Shown piece after piece: positions 23,100 through 36,794 of a DNA stretch of 64,000 nucleotides. The notes under the pieces are model-generated. The model had not been told where the DNA came from. It saw nothing but the letters and a program-made list of their open reading frames with translations, and searched no databases. Position numbers and translations under genes: made by a program. The DNA is from Glossina fuscipes (Eukaryota; Arthropoda; Insecta; Diptera; Glossinidae), in contig NW_023998455.1 in assembly GCF_014805625.2 (NCBI RefSeq), positions 1-64,000 of the forward strand, in the 5' to 3' direction. The stretch's first letter is position 1; the number at the start of each line of letters is the position of its first letter.

Positions 23100-24289
23100 G
23101 GTATACGGAACGAATTAGAATTTGAATAAACCTTGAATCCAGCCTTAAACTGATATTGAAATGTATTAGAAATTCTAATGTAAGTCAGACTTGGATCGAT
23201 ATGCAAAGTAGAATTTGATTTAATTAATTTTCGATGGATATAAAAACTGATTTTGTTAACAATGGATGAATGAAGCCCCACTTTAAAATATTTTCAAAAA
23301 TAAAAAATATATTGAAAAAAAATACTTTAAAAGTTAAAGCAGATACCAAGTTGATTAAATTTTTCCCATAATTGCTTTCAACTCCAAAAAAAAATTTATG
23401 CGATTTTTTAGCCGCAGCTGATGAGTATCATAAAGATAATATTATATATATTAAAAAAATACGTAAAAATAATAAGGGAATTAATTTTTGAAAATTTTTT
23501 TCAAAATGATATATATTAAAAAAAACTAACTTTTTTAAAAAGAAGAATAAAAGAAATAAAAGAATTAATGAAAAATGAAAATTTTTGTTAGTACATTAAA
23601 GGGAGCTTTTATTAGTCACGGCTTTAGTTTATAATTAAAATTTTTTAATTTTCCGTTGTTTAGATTGGATTCAGATTGAGGTCTTCATTTTTATTCATTA
23701 ATTTCTGTTTTTTTTTTTTTCTTTTTCAAGGCTTCAATTATAAAAAAAAAAAAATTTTTTTTTAAACTTAATTTTTTTCGGTTTTAATAAAGACTATCCA
23801 AGTGTGTTGCAAGGACGCCTTGACTATGAATAAATATTTGAAGAAAAATTTAACCTGAAGATTTAAAATCAAGTTTTTTGTCCTTTGTTCTTCGTAAGTG
23901 CATAAGATCAAGTGATAAAAAGGGAACAAAAAGGATATTGGAATTTTTTTTCGATCTCGGGACTGTGAATAATAACAAAATAGTCATATCGATTATAAAG
24001 TCGACAACGTGCATCTTAGAGAACGCATCCAGTGGATTATCATTCTACGTTTTTCTTCCATTTAATTATCATATTAAAGGTAACATCAGAGCAAAGTCTG
24101 CATGGGGGGGATTTTAAGAGAGACTACAATTCGCCAATAAAGGTTACAAACCTCACGATTATATAAAATTATTTCAAGACATTTTCATAAATAAATTATG
24201 ATCGTTTAGCAAATTGGATCAAATATTTTCAATTAGGATATATTTTAAAAGTTAAAAGTAAAGATGACTTCATTGGGGTGCGAGTGTAT
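23100..24289. other. AT-rich non-coding stretch
   Basis: No supported gene. The open frames present are short and have no family signature, and A/T homopolymer runs are frequent. Confidence 0.4.
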
Positions 24290-24675
24290 ATTAAGTTTGT
24301 AGGGATTTGAGATAGACCCACCTCCTCGATTTAGAATCACTTTCGACATAACTTTCTGAATCGATTTAAATTTGTTTTTCGGGGCTGTCTATCTTATATC
24401 CTCGTATTTAAACTATAAAATTTAATTTTTTAAAATATTAATTTTTTAAATCGATTTAGCGCTGTCTATTCTCTTGCCTGTCTGTCTATCTGTCTTGTAT
24501 CTCTCTTTCAACTTAGAGTCTGCAATTTTTGCAATATTTCGATGAAATTTGATATACCGATATATTTTGGCCCAACAACAACAAATGCTATTGAAAATGC
24601 TTTGGATCGGATTACCATATAAAGTCTTATTTTGATAAGTCATTATATGATGAACTCTAGGGCGGTTTAGGATGT
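24290..24675 (+). mobile_element. Mini-me-like repeat
   Basis: Shows GATTTAGAATCACTTTCGA, TTTCTGAATCGATTTAAATT, CTGTCTGTCTATCTGTCTTG, TTTCGATGAAATTTGATATA, AACAAATGCTATTGAAAATG and TTGATAAGTCATTATATGAT. It is nearly full length. Confidence 0.75.
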
Positions 24676-24679
24676 TTTT

Positions 24680-27600
24680 ATATGTTTTTCAAATTATTAT
24701 TATTTTCAGATTTTAAAAATGTTTTTATTATCTCCCTGAAAAAGGTATGACTTTGGCAAAAAAATTAGAAGTAAACATTTTACTGAGGGTAAGTAATATT
24801 TTCAATAGTATATGTGAGTAATATGCGATGAAGTGTATAAAATATATTCGAAATTTTGCGAAATTTTTTGACATATTTTGTTTAAAAATATCATAAGATA
24901 GATATTTCTGATCTTGATTTTTATAAATTCAATTAAATTTTTGCAAAAAAAAAAAAAATTGTTAATAAATTATTAAAAATGGAATTGATGAATTTGATGA
25001 TAACAAAAAAGATTATACAAAGTTTTGAAGCGGCAAACAGATAGTTTAGATTAAGTCTTAGGTTAAGGTTGGTTTTCTCTTTATGAAGAATGTAATGCAA
25101 GAAATGTTACAAGACGAGTTTCTTAGTCAAACGGATTGTCTTGTTTTATACTGACAAATTGATTTTCAATTATCCAAAATATCAAGCTCATTAGGAATCT
25201 GAACGTTTTCCATAATAACGCCTTAACATGTCATGAGGCTTACTTTGGCTGTACTTTACTTTTTTAGAGCTCAGTTTTGCGATCGGTTTAAAAAGATTAG
25301 GACATAGTTCGCGCGTCTTTGACATTGCATTGCCTCATATTCCTTATAGATGAGAAAGAAGCGGAGAGACTAAGGCGACTGTTATGAGTTGTCATCAAAA
25401 TTTCAAATTCAAAATCGGTTTATCGATGGATATAAAAAGCCTTAAATTGGCGAAATTCACAAAAAGCCTTGTAGCGTCAATTTTCAAAAGTGATTTTTGG
25501 ATTATATATAAAATTGTATAACTCATAACTGTTGTTTTGATAGTTCTGAAATTGTGAAATTTTTTTTTTTTTGCTTTTTCAGGGCTGGTGTTATTAGTTT
25601 CCTCCAAACGGTAGAGTTTGGTTTTAATACAACTAGACGTAGACTTACTTAAAATTGTACAAGATCGAAAGGATTAATGTTTCCTTTTTCTTGCAGTAAA
25701 CATTACGATTACGTTTTGACTTTCAATAGATGAAATGTTTCTTTTTTTTGGTTTAAATTTATTGTTTATTTATAGAAATGTCTTGACACAAGTCTATTCA
25801 ATTTCAATAGAACATTTTTTTATTTAAAGTTTTCTAAATTTTTAAGTAGTTACGGGTTATGATAGGCATTTGGTAAAAATTATTGTCAAAGGCAAAGTAA
25901 TGGAGTTGATCTTTAAAAATGATGAAATTTTGAATTTATGAAAATTTGGATGATTTCATAACTGATACTGATTGAGGTCTATGTTCCATAACCGTTAAAT
26001 AAGAATTGTCAGCATTTATTAATAATCTATGATAATTAATGAATTTATTTTGTATTTTGAATTTTATAATTTCTTAATGATTTTGATGCTTATTTAAGGA
26101 AGTCATTCGATGGCTACTGTTTGGCTTTGCTAGTGTTTATTGAAATGTAATAATACCTATTATTGAGTATGTAATAATACCTAAAAAAACCATTTATCAG
26201 TTATTTTTGTTATTTTGATTTTTTTTTTTTTTTTTGGCTATTCGAATAAGTCGACATATTGAGTTTTGGCTTTCAGTGTTTGATGATAATGATAATGCAT
26301 TAAGATAGGATAATAAGATGATTTTTGAATAATTCGATGAATGAGAGATTTTAGTGTATTTTAAAGGATTTATCGCGATTACGTTTAAGAAAGAAAGGTA
26401 AGGTTTAAGAAAGAAAGGTAAAAAAAAAAGATCATTTTGCTTTGAAACTTTTCTAATATCATTTGAAACTAATTTGTGTCATCTAGCGATGAATGCTAAA
26501 ATATTTAATGATAATGATGACTTATACTATGGTTATGGTTATAGTAATATAAAAAATAACACTTTTCTAATGTCAATTGAATCTAATTTTAATAATCTTT
26601 TGGCAACGGCTTTTGAGATCCAAGTTATGATTAATTATGGGCATAAGTAATAAATGGTTTAATGATGATGACAACTTATGAACCTTCAGACCACTTACTG
26701 GTGACAGCTTTTGGGATTCAAATGATGATTATTTATAGGCATAAGTAATAAGGTGTTTAATGACGATGATGACTAATGGGGATGCTTGAAATTTTAAGTT
26801 TTCAAAATTTTTTGATTTTACATATTTTTAGTTGAATTTTTTATATCTTAAGTTAAATTTTTTTTTTTTTTTCTTCTAAATTTAATAATGAATTTTGCCA
26901 CAATTTGTCAATTTTAAATAATACAGTTTTGTAAAGGCGGAAAGTTCGTTCTTTTGGAAAGACTTGAGAAATTTTCATATATTTACATAAGAAAAAATTT
27001 TGCAAAGTGTTCTCAAGATAAGGCGTTTCTGCAAACTTGCAACCCAAATGCATCATTCATTCTATTTTTTTAATTTGGTTTTACTTTTTATTTAACCTAT
27101 GTAGTAATACACAGTAAGATGAAGGAACTTGAAAAGAATCTAAACATCAGTGAATCAAAATATAAAAACATATAAAATAAAAACTTATCATATCTAATAG
27201 GTATTGATGATCAAAAAAAAAAAAAAAAGGCAAAAAAGTGTAAGTCGATATATTTTATTTAGTTATAGAGAAAATGTAGAGAAGAAGTAAGTTTTTCGCG
27301 TTAGGAAACGATGAAGGAATTTTTATATGCTTTTATTAAACAAAAAAAAAGACATTTTTACCCCTACGTCAAGATACGGACAAGGCAAAATGTTGCAAGT
27401 CGATATATTTATTTAAAATTAAGAAAATGTATTAATTTTTTCGAGCAGAAGAAATGCGAGTGAAAATTTATATGGGATAAGACTTTTAAGGCAACTGCTA
27501 GGTTATAATTACAAATAAAAATTTATAAATTTTCAAAATATTATTCATTTATAGCCAAGAAGGGCGAAGAATCGTTTCAGTTTTATTCGAATTTTTTAAA

Positions 27601-27865
27601 GGATTTGAATTTATTTTAAGGTTCGAAAGTTAAGGGATAAGCTAAGGGATCACAAAAATAAGGCAAGTATTTTTATACTTTGATCAGTGCAGAATAGCGG
27701 GTATACAAGTCTTATATAGCGCCATTTTGACAAAAAAGATGACTCTCTTTGTTCTATAACACGGAAGTATTGGCGTAATTGTTAATTAAACTGTTTAAAA
27801 AATTTCAAATTACCGAAATGTAATAAAGTTATTACGCTCAGTCTTTACTGGAAAAATGATTTTTT
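24680..27865. other. AT-rich non-coding region with one local duplication
   Basis: No gene is supported. A segment around 26,608-26,690 (GGGCATAAGTAATAAATGG, then TTTAATGATGATGACAACTT) is repeated at about 26,703-26,778, and diffuse GATGAT repetition runs from 26,270 to 26,790. Confidence 0.4.
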
Positions 27866-27871
27866 TACAGA

Positions 27872-28445
27872 GTCAGCCTTTAGTGGGAAAAGTAATAATG
27901 GAGGATATTTCCTCTTTGCAGATAGCTTTAAGCAGTTTTTGAACGCATATTTATGTTATACAATCAGATTGATGTAAGTGTAAATGGAATCAGATCGTTT
28001 CTTTAGCTAATCAGTCTTTAGTGGGAAAAGTGGTAATGCCGGATATTTTCTTTTCGCAGATAGTTTTAAGCAGTTTCTGAATACTGGTTAATGTCATATG
28101 ATCTGATCGATGAAAGTGTAAATGGAATCCGATGATTTCTTCAGAGAGTCAGTCTTTAGTGGGAAAAGTGGTATGGCCGGATATTTTCTTTTCGCAGATA
28201 GCTTTAAGCAGTTTTTGAATACATGTTAGTGCCATATGATCAGATCGATGGAAGTGTAAATGGAATCAAACGGTTTCTTTAGAGAATCAGTCTTTGGTGG
28301 GAAAAGTAATAATACTTTTTTTTTGCATATATCTTTAATCAGTTTTTGAACACGTGATAACATCATATGATGAGATTGATTTAGTTGCAATCAGGCGGTT
28401 TCTTTAGAAAGCCGGTAGCTAGTGGGAGAAGTGGTTTGGTAAGAA
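27872..28445 (+). repeat. Tandem array of about 138 bp units, four to five copies
   Basis: GTCAGTCTTTAGTGGGAAAA recurs near 27,872, 28,010, 28,148 and 28,288, with a diverged one near 28,410. Between these are conserved blocks CGGATATTTTCTTTTCGCAG, TAGCTTTAAGCAGTTTTTGA, CATATGATCAGATCGATG and GTGTAAATGGAATC. Spacing is about 138, 138, 140 and 122 bases. Confidence 0.88.
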
Positions 28446-28639
28446 AAGTAATAATTCCGGATATTTTGCAAATTATAGGGATTGCTAAGAGATTTTACGC
28501 AAAATGCAGCAACGATACGCTAAGATAAAAGTCTGGCTAGAGTCATAATTAAATTTTTAGTTGTCTCAGAAACTCTTAAGAATTTAGTTATTTTATCTTA
28601 ATTATTATAAATGAAATAAAAGTAATAACAAAGGTTACT

Positions 28640-29540
28640 GTAGCATAGCAATTTTTTTTGTTTTTTTGAAAAAAATTTTGGCGAAGAAAATTTTCTGAAA
28701 AATTATTCATTTTGTTTTTTATTTTCTTTTTGAAATTTTGCCAAAATTCTTTTAAAGAGACAATTCCTTCAAAAATAACTTTAGCTCCATTTTATAATTT
28801 TTTTTTTTGTTTGGTTTTTAAATTTCAAAAAATTCTCTAAAGAAAATTTCTTTAAAAATAGTTTTAGTTTAATTTTCTATTTTATTTTTACTATCCTTTT
28901 TTTAATCTGCGTTGCATTTGCATTGGTTTTGAGAATATTTTCAAATTTTGTCAGGTTATGATCATAAGAAAAAATATTGCTTAATGGAAAAGAGATAAAA
29001 CTGAAAGACTTAAAACGTTTTGATTGTTTTAGTAAAATTATTTTGTATAAAAATGTTTTTTTTATTTTTTTCCAATTTTATTTTTTTGTTGAGGTTCGTG
29101 AAAGGGAAGAAAATTTTTATAAAAACATGTTTTCTTTTTTTTTTTTGCGAAATATTTTGCCAAAGTTTCTTTAAAGGATAATTCTCTAAAAATCATTTTA
29201 GCTTTATTTTGTATCCTTTGTTTTTTTTGTTAAACCTTTTTAAGATTTTTTCTAAAGGAAATCGCTTTAGTTCCATTTTTTATTTATTTTTTATTCTTTT
29301 GCCAAATTTTCTTTAAAGAGGATTTCTTCAAAAATTATTTTAACTTAATTTTATTTGCTTTTTAAATTCCAACAAATTTCGGCCAAAGTCTCTCTAAACG
29401 GCATTTCTTCAAAAATCACTTTAGTTTTATTTTGTATTTGAATTTTATTAGTTTTTTTCTTTTTTTTGCTTTTTTATTAAATTTGATCTTTTTTTAAGCA
29501 TTGTTTTTCGAGAATATTTTGAAATTTTGCCAGTTCTTAG
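28640..29540 (+). repeat. Degenerate tandem array rich in TTTCTTTAAAG
   Basis: A unit of about 100-130 bases containing a TTTTGCCAAANTTTCTTTAAAG-like block, then GGATTTCTTCAAAAATNA, then CTTTAGTTTNATTTTGTATTT, recurs about seven times with strong divergence. A stray copy of the same block occurs at about 31,495-31,550. Confidence 0.65.
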
Positions 29541-30073
29541 TTTTATATCATTTTTGAGAAACGACTTCTTGTGTGTGTATGTGTTTGTGTTGCTTCCATT
29601 GAGAGAACGCAGTTAGATACAAAGTAATATTTCTTATGCGTACGTTTGTTTGTTTGTGTATTGCAATTTTTTGCGTCTTTATTTTAATGGCGCATTATGA
29701 CTTCCGTTGTGTCGTTAGTTAGTTAGTACTTAATGTGTTCTTACTTTTCTCTCCCTTTCTCTTTTCCCTTTTGCCTTTTTGTCTTCTACACTTCTGCATT
29801 TATATTTCTTGGGGTCTATAGACGTAAGTACAGTGTGTTGGATAACTACTCGCAGGATAATTTATAGCAAAATTTTTATAAAAATTTGTTAGCTTTTGTG
29901 TGTGTCGTGATATGTTTTCTTTTTCTTGTACTTTTAGTTTCATTTTTTTCCTTTTCTTGCAGTTTTTCTTTCTTAATGTTGTCGCATAATTATTCGCCAT
30001 TAAAAATTTTTAATTTATGTTCATTATTATGCATTAGGTTGAAGCTGCGTTGGATGAGCTAGCAAAGATTGTG

Positions 30074-30076
<3 letters not shown>

Positions 30077-30115
<39 letters not shown>
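30077..30115. repeat. GA dinucleotide microsatellite
   Basis: About 19 uninterrupted GA units in AT-rich DNA. Confidence 0.95.
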
Positions 30116-30122
<7 letters not shown>

Positions 30123-30497
30123 TAGACGACCAGTTATATGAGTTTTAATAGCATTTTTGAAAAGTATTTACTAAGAAGGGTGGAATTTAAAGACAGATTT
30201 TGTTCTTCTCTACATATATATTCTTATAAAATATTTCCTTAGGGGAGATTTTTTTTTTATAATTATTTAATAACATGTTATATAAAAGAAGTCTTTTAAT
30301 AGAAAAAAAAAAAAAAAAACAATTCAAGTATAAATAATGCAACTCTGTAAGAAAACCTCTTGCATTTATTCTCAAAATATTTATTCTTGAACTTAAGCAA
30401 ACGATTAATGATATCATTTCTGAAATTATTTTTTTTATTATGATTTAAAATGTCCATCGCAAAAAGGGGATGATTTTGCTTTTTAGAAATTTATTTT

Positions 30498-30690
30498 TTA
30501 TACCCTACACCGTTTGTGATGCAGGGATATATTAAATTAGTGCAGATGCACGCAAGACCCAGAAGGACTTGAGAGAGACTCAACTTTTGTTATATATAAA
30601 TCAATTTGGGAACATTTTCTGAATTGATCCACTTTAATCTGTCCGTATGTCCGTCTAAATATATTGTCTTGAATTTCAAACTATTGATTA
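30498..30690 (+). mobile_element. Mini-me-like repeat, 5' half
   Basis: Starts TATACCCTACACCGTTTG, continues GACCCAGAAGGACTTGAGA, ATTTTCTGAATTGATCC and CTGTCCGTATGTCCGTC, then fades. Confidence 0.7.
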
Positions 30691-30722
30691 AATGATTCTG
30701 CAGATTTCTCCTATTATTTTTT

Positions 30723-31112
30723 TATACCTTAACCATACCTGCTAATGGTATATTAAGTTTGTTGCGATTTTATTGAACGCCTAGAAGGACTTGAGACAGA
30801 CTGAACTTTCACTATTCCAATCAATTTACAATTATTTTCTAAATCGATCTACGCTTGTCTGTCCCTGTGTCTGTTCGTCTCGATTTGTTTTTTGTTGTAT
30901 TTAATCTACAAATTGAAATTTTTATGATTAATTTGCAGGACCTTTAGTATACCGACTTTCTTGATCCAAGGGCAAACACTATTGAAAATGAAAAATTCGA
31001 ATCCGACCACTTTGTCCGTAAAGCCTTATTTTGAAAAGTCGTTATATCAATAACTGTAGGATGGTGTAGGGTATTTAGTTCTACGCCGTGGCCGAACTTA
31101 GTATTAATCCCC
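30723..31112 (+). mobile_element. Mini-me-like repeat, near full length
   Basis: Shows CGCCTAGAAGGACTTGAGAC, AATCAATTTACAATTATTTT, CTGTCCCTGTGTCTGTTCGT, CCAAGGGCAAACACTATTGA, TTATTTTGAAAAGTCGTTAT and AGGATGGTGTAGGGTATTTA, followed by the family tail TACGCCGTGGCCGAACTTAG. Confidence 0.8.
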
Positions 31113-31559
31113 TTGATGGTTTCTATTATATTCAAACTTGAGAATTGCGAATGCTTAAGAGTTTCTTTAATAAATGATGTAAATAGGAGTTAATTGCAAG
31201 AATTTTCAGATTTGTTATCTCTTTATGTAATGTATAGATTAACCGATATTCTCAGAAATCTTCGTATATAAAATGATTCGAAAAAGTTTTTAAATGTTTT
31301 GCTGAATGAAGTTTTTGGCCGTTCGTGGTGTTTTTGCAATTGGAAATGTGTTAGGACTTCTAAGAGAACCTTACAGTTTTCTTCTTGTTTGTTTAGTAAA
31401 AATGTCGAGCGCACGAGTAGGTATAGAAATTTTAGAATTTCCAAATTGAGATATTTTTTTGAAAGGAATTTCAACAAACTGTGTGAAAATTTCCTGCAAA
31501 GAAGATTTCTTTAAAAATCTTGGCTTAATTTTGTATTTGATTTTCATTATTTTTTTTTA

Positions 31560-34500
31560 TGTCACGCGTATGTTTGAAAAAGCAGTTGTTTAATGGAGAT
31601 TGGATCGGAGCTTTTAAGGGTGAAGTGACAGAGAGATAGAGGACTTAACTGCGCTCAAAAAGATGTGAGAATCTTTAGAGCTGATTAAGATTTAATGGTG
31701 AAAGTTTCGAGTGTTCGAAAACCGATATTTCAGTAAAATGAGTCTTAAGAACATATAGTCGGGAAAGTGAAAATAAAATAATGATAATTTATAAGATTTT
31801 TACATAAACTGAAACAAATATATGATGGGCGTTTCAAACGTTCTAAGAATTGAACACTTGAAATTTGCGGGAGCAAGTATATTAAGAGTCTTTGGACTTT
31901 ACACTAAAAATGATATTTAGAAGAGACTTTTGATTGTCAAAGAGCAGTTATACAATATATATATATTTTGATGGTTCCAGAAGGAGATATTTAGTGAAAA
32001 TTTTAACTGTCCATAAATTAGTATCCCGGAAAAGAAGATTTTCAGTATTCGAGAAAGGAATTTTATGTGAGATTTTAGTAATAACGAGTGGACAAATACT
32101 TATAGAACCTATCTCGAGTAAATTTTTTCATCTGCTTAGGGAAGTAATAAAGAAAAAAGTTCTGAAAGGGCATGCTAAGGAAAACGTGTGAAAAGATATT
32201 TTAAGTACTTGAGGAGGCAGATCTTTACTATGAATTTTTGGGTATTTCGAGAAATGATACTTGTAAACGAGATATTGGGAAGAATTACGACCGTTCAAGT
32301 GGTCATAGATATTACAAATTTTTACTGTCGTACTGTCGAGATATTAATAATGATTTGGTTAGTTTAGAAGGTGGGATTTAAAGAAGATTTTCAAGAAGAG
32401 TGAAATTTTTATTTGCTCGACAAAAAAAGGTTGCCAGATATTTCATTGTTCGCATATGTGCGGGATTAGTGGGACAAGATTTTGTTTGATCGAAATATGA
32501 TAGCTAAAAGAGAGTTTGACTCTCAGTCAGGAGTTGTATATAATGCAGATTTTGATAATTTGACGGGGTGATATTTTGAAAAGAGTTTCGATATTTGCCG
32601 GGAGATATTTTTGGAAAAGAATTGACTTTTGTGATTCGAGACGTTATATTTGGAAAGGATTTTGAGTGATCATGAAGTGGTGTTTTGACAATAGAGTTCG
32701 ACGCCTAGTGAGGTTGACAGTTCAGCAGGGCATGTTTCAAAAAGTATTTATAATTTTTGTTGTTCGAATTACAGAGAAGATTTCGCCTTTTATAGCCGAA
32801 ATTGATACGTAGGCAAGGTTTTGAGTGATCGTAAGGTGATTATTTGAGAATAAATTTTTGCTGCTCGAGAGATAATATTGAGAGGAGGCTTTGACTGCTA
32901 AAAAAGATATATTTACCAATAAAATATATATCGAGAAGAGTTTATTGTTCCAGAGAAGTTTTCCATTGTTCGAGATATGATATTTAGAAGAGGCTTTGAC
33001 TGCTAGAAAGAAGTAATTTGCTATAAATTTGAACAGTTCAACAAGATATATTTCGAGAAGATTTTATTGTTCGAATGTGAATTTCCAGAGAAGCTTTTGA
33101 TTGTTCGAGAGCTGACATTAAGAGAAGGTCTTAGGTGATCATAAGAAAATGTTTTGAGTATCGATTTTGATTGTTCGAGAGTTGAAGAGACTTTGATTGC
33201 TAGAGAGAAGAGACATTTGTTATAAATTTAGATCGTTCAACAGAATATATTTCGAAAAGACTTTTTTATCTGAATGCGAATTTTCAGAGAAGTTTTTGAT
33301 TATTCGAGCGGTAATATTAACAGATGATCTGCAATGATCACAAATCGATGTTTTTAAAATGGATTTTGACTGTTCGAGAGAGGATTTTGACTGTTAGATG
33401 AGGCTTTGACTGCTAGAGAAAAGGTTATATTTTTGACCGTTCACTGAGATATATTTCGAGAGCTGACATTAAGAGAAGGTCTTAAGTGATCATAAGAAAA
33501 TGTTTTGAGAATAGATTTTGATTGTTCGCGAGACGATGATGCTAGAGAGAAGAAGCGTTTGTTATAAATTTAGATCGTTCAACAGAATATATATTTCCAA
33601 AAGACTTTTTTATTTGAATGTGAATTTTCAGAGAAGTTTTTGATGTTATACAATAGAGTAAATTTTCAGTGATCATAAAGTGATGTTTCGAGAATAGATA
33701 TTGACTGTTCGAGAGATGCTGTTTAGAAGCTCGTAAATGCTTGGGATGGACTATTTGCTACAAATTTTTACTATGTGGCAAAACATATATGATGAAGATT
33801 TTGCTATTCAAATAGGGTTTGCCAGAGAAGATTTTGACTGTTCGAGAGATGATGTTAGAGGAGACTTTGGATAATTGTAATCTTATATTTTAAGAATAAG
33901 TTTTATATGTTCGAGGGATATTATTTAAAAGAAGGTGTTGAATGCTAGAGAGGAGATATTTTGTATAGGTTTAACTATATAATAAGATTTATTGCGAGAT
34001 TTATCGAATGTGGACTTTTGATTGCTCGAGAGGTGATATTTAGAGAAGCTTTAGAATATTCGAGAGATGATTTTTGAAAAAGACTTTTACTGCTGATGAG
34101 TGAATATTTACTATGAATTTTTACTGTTTCGCTTAATATGTTCTTAGAAAACTTTGTTCGAGTATGAATATTAAGAGAAGACTTGGACTGTTCGAGAGGT
34201 GATATCTTGAGAAGATATTGATACTTCCAAGAGATTGCCTAGTAGGAAGTATTTACTCTACATGTTACGAGTTCGACACGATTATTTCTTTGCTAGTGTG
34301 AAGATATTTTAAAAGATTTTAAGCGTTAAACTGAAGATATTTAGATTAGATTTTAGGTACCAGGGGCGATGCGAAGCACAGATTTTGAAAATTTGAGAGC
34401 AGATATTCAAAAGAGGCTTTAATTGTTCGAATCTAGATATTTAATAAAGATTTGATTTAATTATTCGAGAGATGTCACTAGAAGAGATTTTTAGATTTAG

Positions 34501-34750
34501 ATAATATTTTGAAAGGTACGATCGTGAAGTGATATTTGGAGAAGAATTTTTATCTTCGGGGAGAGAAATTTTTTGAGCAATTGACTAAGTTATTTAAAAC
34601 AAACCCCGACTTTATATAGAAACAGGTGTTTAGTAAGGAATTTAATTATTTATATTTTGATAGTTCGGAATGATGCCATTAATAAAGATTTTCACGGTTC
34701 GAATGATGATGCTTAGAAAAGTCATTTTTAGCAAAGGTATAGTTTTTGCT
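31560..34750 (+). repeat. 3-kb degenerate satellite-like region with TTCGAGAGATGATATT motif
   Basis: Variants of a roughly 25-35 base word (GATTTTGACTGTTCGAGAGA, TGATATTTAGAAGAGG) recur dozens of times across the block. From about 32,900 to 33,800 a larger order unit of about 190-200 bases appears: GGCTTTGACTGCTAGAGA, TTTGTTATAAATTTAGATCG, TTCAACAGAATATATTTCGA, GAATTTTCAGAGAAGTTTTT, AAGAGAAGGTCTTAAGTGAT. The GT-rich/GA-rich strand bias differs from the flanking T-rich DNA. No coding frame. Confidence 0.8.
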
Positions 34751-36063
34751 GTTGAAATATTTAATGCTCTTTCATGAAAGTAAACTTTTTTTTTTGGGGG
34801 TGTAGGTAAGGATGGTTCAATTAGAGACGTAAAGTTAAGGTAAAGTAAAGATTAGTTAGGGAACAAATACTTAACATAGCTTTTGATTTAATAAAATTTA
34901 TCGTTTAAGGGAAGAGAAGAAGTCTTGAATAACTTAGCAAGTACCACTTTGGTCAGTTTAAACTGCAATGACGATCATTGGCAGATGTGGAAAAATAAAT
35001 CCAAGGATTAATAGGAGTCCATTGTAGGTTCGGTTACCGATAATAAGATATTTTCGAATACTGTATAATGCTTTTGAATTTTCCTGTGCAGTCTAATCGA
35101 ATTTTCTTTCAATTTTTTGTTTAGCCTTGGACTGAGTGCTTGCAACTTATTCTGAAGAGATGGCGAAGTTTTTTAAATTTTGATATTTTGCTTTGAAAAC
35201 ATTTTTAGGTTTATTTTTTGAGATTTTTTTTTAGGTTAGTTTTAGGTTTGGGATTAGAGTTACATATAAGATTAGCAACAAATGTATTGTAGTCTTAATC
35301 AGCTTAAGATTTTTACTTTCGATTTAGAAATTCTTTCGTGAACACTTTTCAGATCTTAAAAATGAAGGCGGAATATGTCAAATAAGCTGTAACCTTAGGT
35401 TAAAAAAATTATGCAGACAAGGTTAATAAGCTTGTGAGATGGGTTTAATACACATGTGAAATGGTATGGCTATCAACACATATTTGTTCAACTCAAGATT
35501 ATGAATTTTTCAGTTTTTTTTTCTATAATTTTCGTTTTTGTAATTTTTTTTGTAAATTTTATATAATTTTTAAAAATTTTGGTTTAAAGCTTTTCAATAA
35601 ATTCATTTGCTTTAGTCTGCTGTACAAGACTACTGATCGTTAAGAATTTGTCTTTTTGTCTTAATTTTATATGCTTGATCTTTAAAATTTCGGAATAATT
35701 TCTAATTATTTTTTAGGAAAAAATAAATATTTTTTTTTTTTAAGAATTTTATACATAGTTAAAAAAATTTTTAATTTCTTTTAATCAAAATTTGTAATTT
35801 TTTCAGAATTTGTTTTTCTTCTGACGCTTGTAAATTTCTCATTTTTTTTTTGTTTTTCTTTTTTTCTGTAGTTTTAAGATTTTCTTATTACCATTGAATT
35901 ATTGTGGCCAAATAACGTAAATTTTGTGCTACCAAAGGTAAATTTTGTTTGGACGGATTAGAAGTGCTAGAAAAATGAAGAAAAAAAAGAATAGAAAAAA
36001 AAATATTAAAATGACACCTTAAAAATATAATACAATTAAATATTATATATACTAAAAATATTG
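34750..36063. other. AT-rich non-coding stretch
   Basis: Nothing recognisable. It includes a TTTTGGGGGTGTAGGTAAGG word near 34,790-34,815 and several poly(T) runs. Confidence 0.4.
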
Positions 36064-36393
36064 TTATACCCTAAACCACTTATAGTACAAGAGTAAGTTT
36101 ACGCAGTTGTATGCAACACCCAGGAGGACTACAGATACTCCCAGCTTTCAATTCAGATCTGATCAATTCGTTTTAAACTTGGCTGTCCGTCTGTCATTCC
36201 CACTGTCTTTCTGTTTTCTTGCATTCAATATGCAGATTGCAATTATCAATGAACATTGCTACATTGGAAATTGTTGTGAAAATACTTTGAATCGGATCAC
36301 TGTCTGTATCAGTTTCCTTATAACATCGTCTTTTGAAAAGTTGTTATATAAATAATTCTAGAGTGGTATAGGGTATTTATACGACTCTAATGT
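36064..36393 (+). mobile_element. Mini-me-like repeat
   Basis: Starts ATACCCTAAACCACTTATAG, continues CAACACCCAGGAGGACTACA, TGGCTGTCCGTCTGTC, CTTTTGAAAAGTTGTTATAT and AGAGTGGTATAGGGTATTTA. Confidence 0.75.
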
Positions 36394-36794
36394 TTTAAAT
36401 TGTTTATATTCCATTTTTTTTTTTCCAAAATATGTTTCCGTTTTCAAGTTATTAAATAAACCTCGAAAATTGGATAAATAAGTTTTAAAAATTTTTGGAA
36501 AAATTTTTGCATTTCAATAATTCTATAATCTATATATAATAAAACTCATTTAAGAAGTGCAAAAATGTTATCTTATAATGTAGGTTTGAAAAAACTTTGA
36601 GTTGTTTTGAAAATATTTTTTTTTTTTTTAAATTTTCAAGAGACTTAAGTACTTAAATTTTAATAAATTCGTTAATGATTTTTTTTAACCTTAATTCAGT
36701 CTTTTAGTTTAATTAATAATTGTTGTTGTTGTATTATTATTTTTGTTTTTGTTGCATTTTGTTTTATTTTTTTTCACATTTTTTCTTTATACAG

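Noticed and set aside
27872..28445. CRISPR array
   Set aside because: Units are about 138 bp and similar throughout, with no repeat-spacer pattern, and the DNA is eukaryotic; this is a minisatellite.
29815..29830. Ratchet-like TATAGACGTAAGTA on the + strand
   Set aside because: Two bases separate AG from GTAAGT and a GGGG run breaks the pyrimidine tract just upstream; weaker than the site at 53,091.
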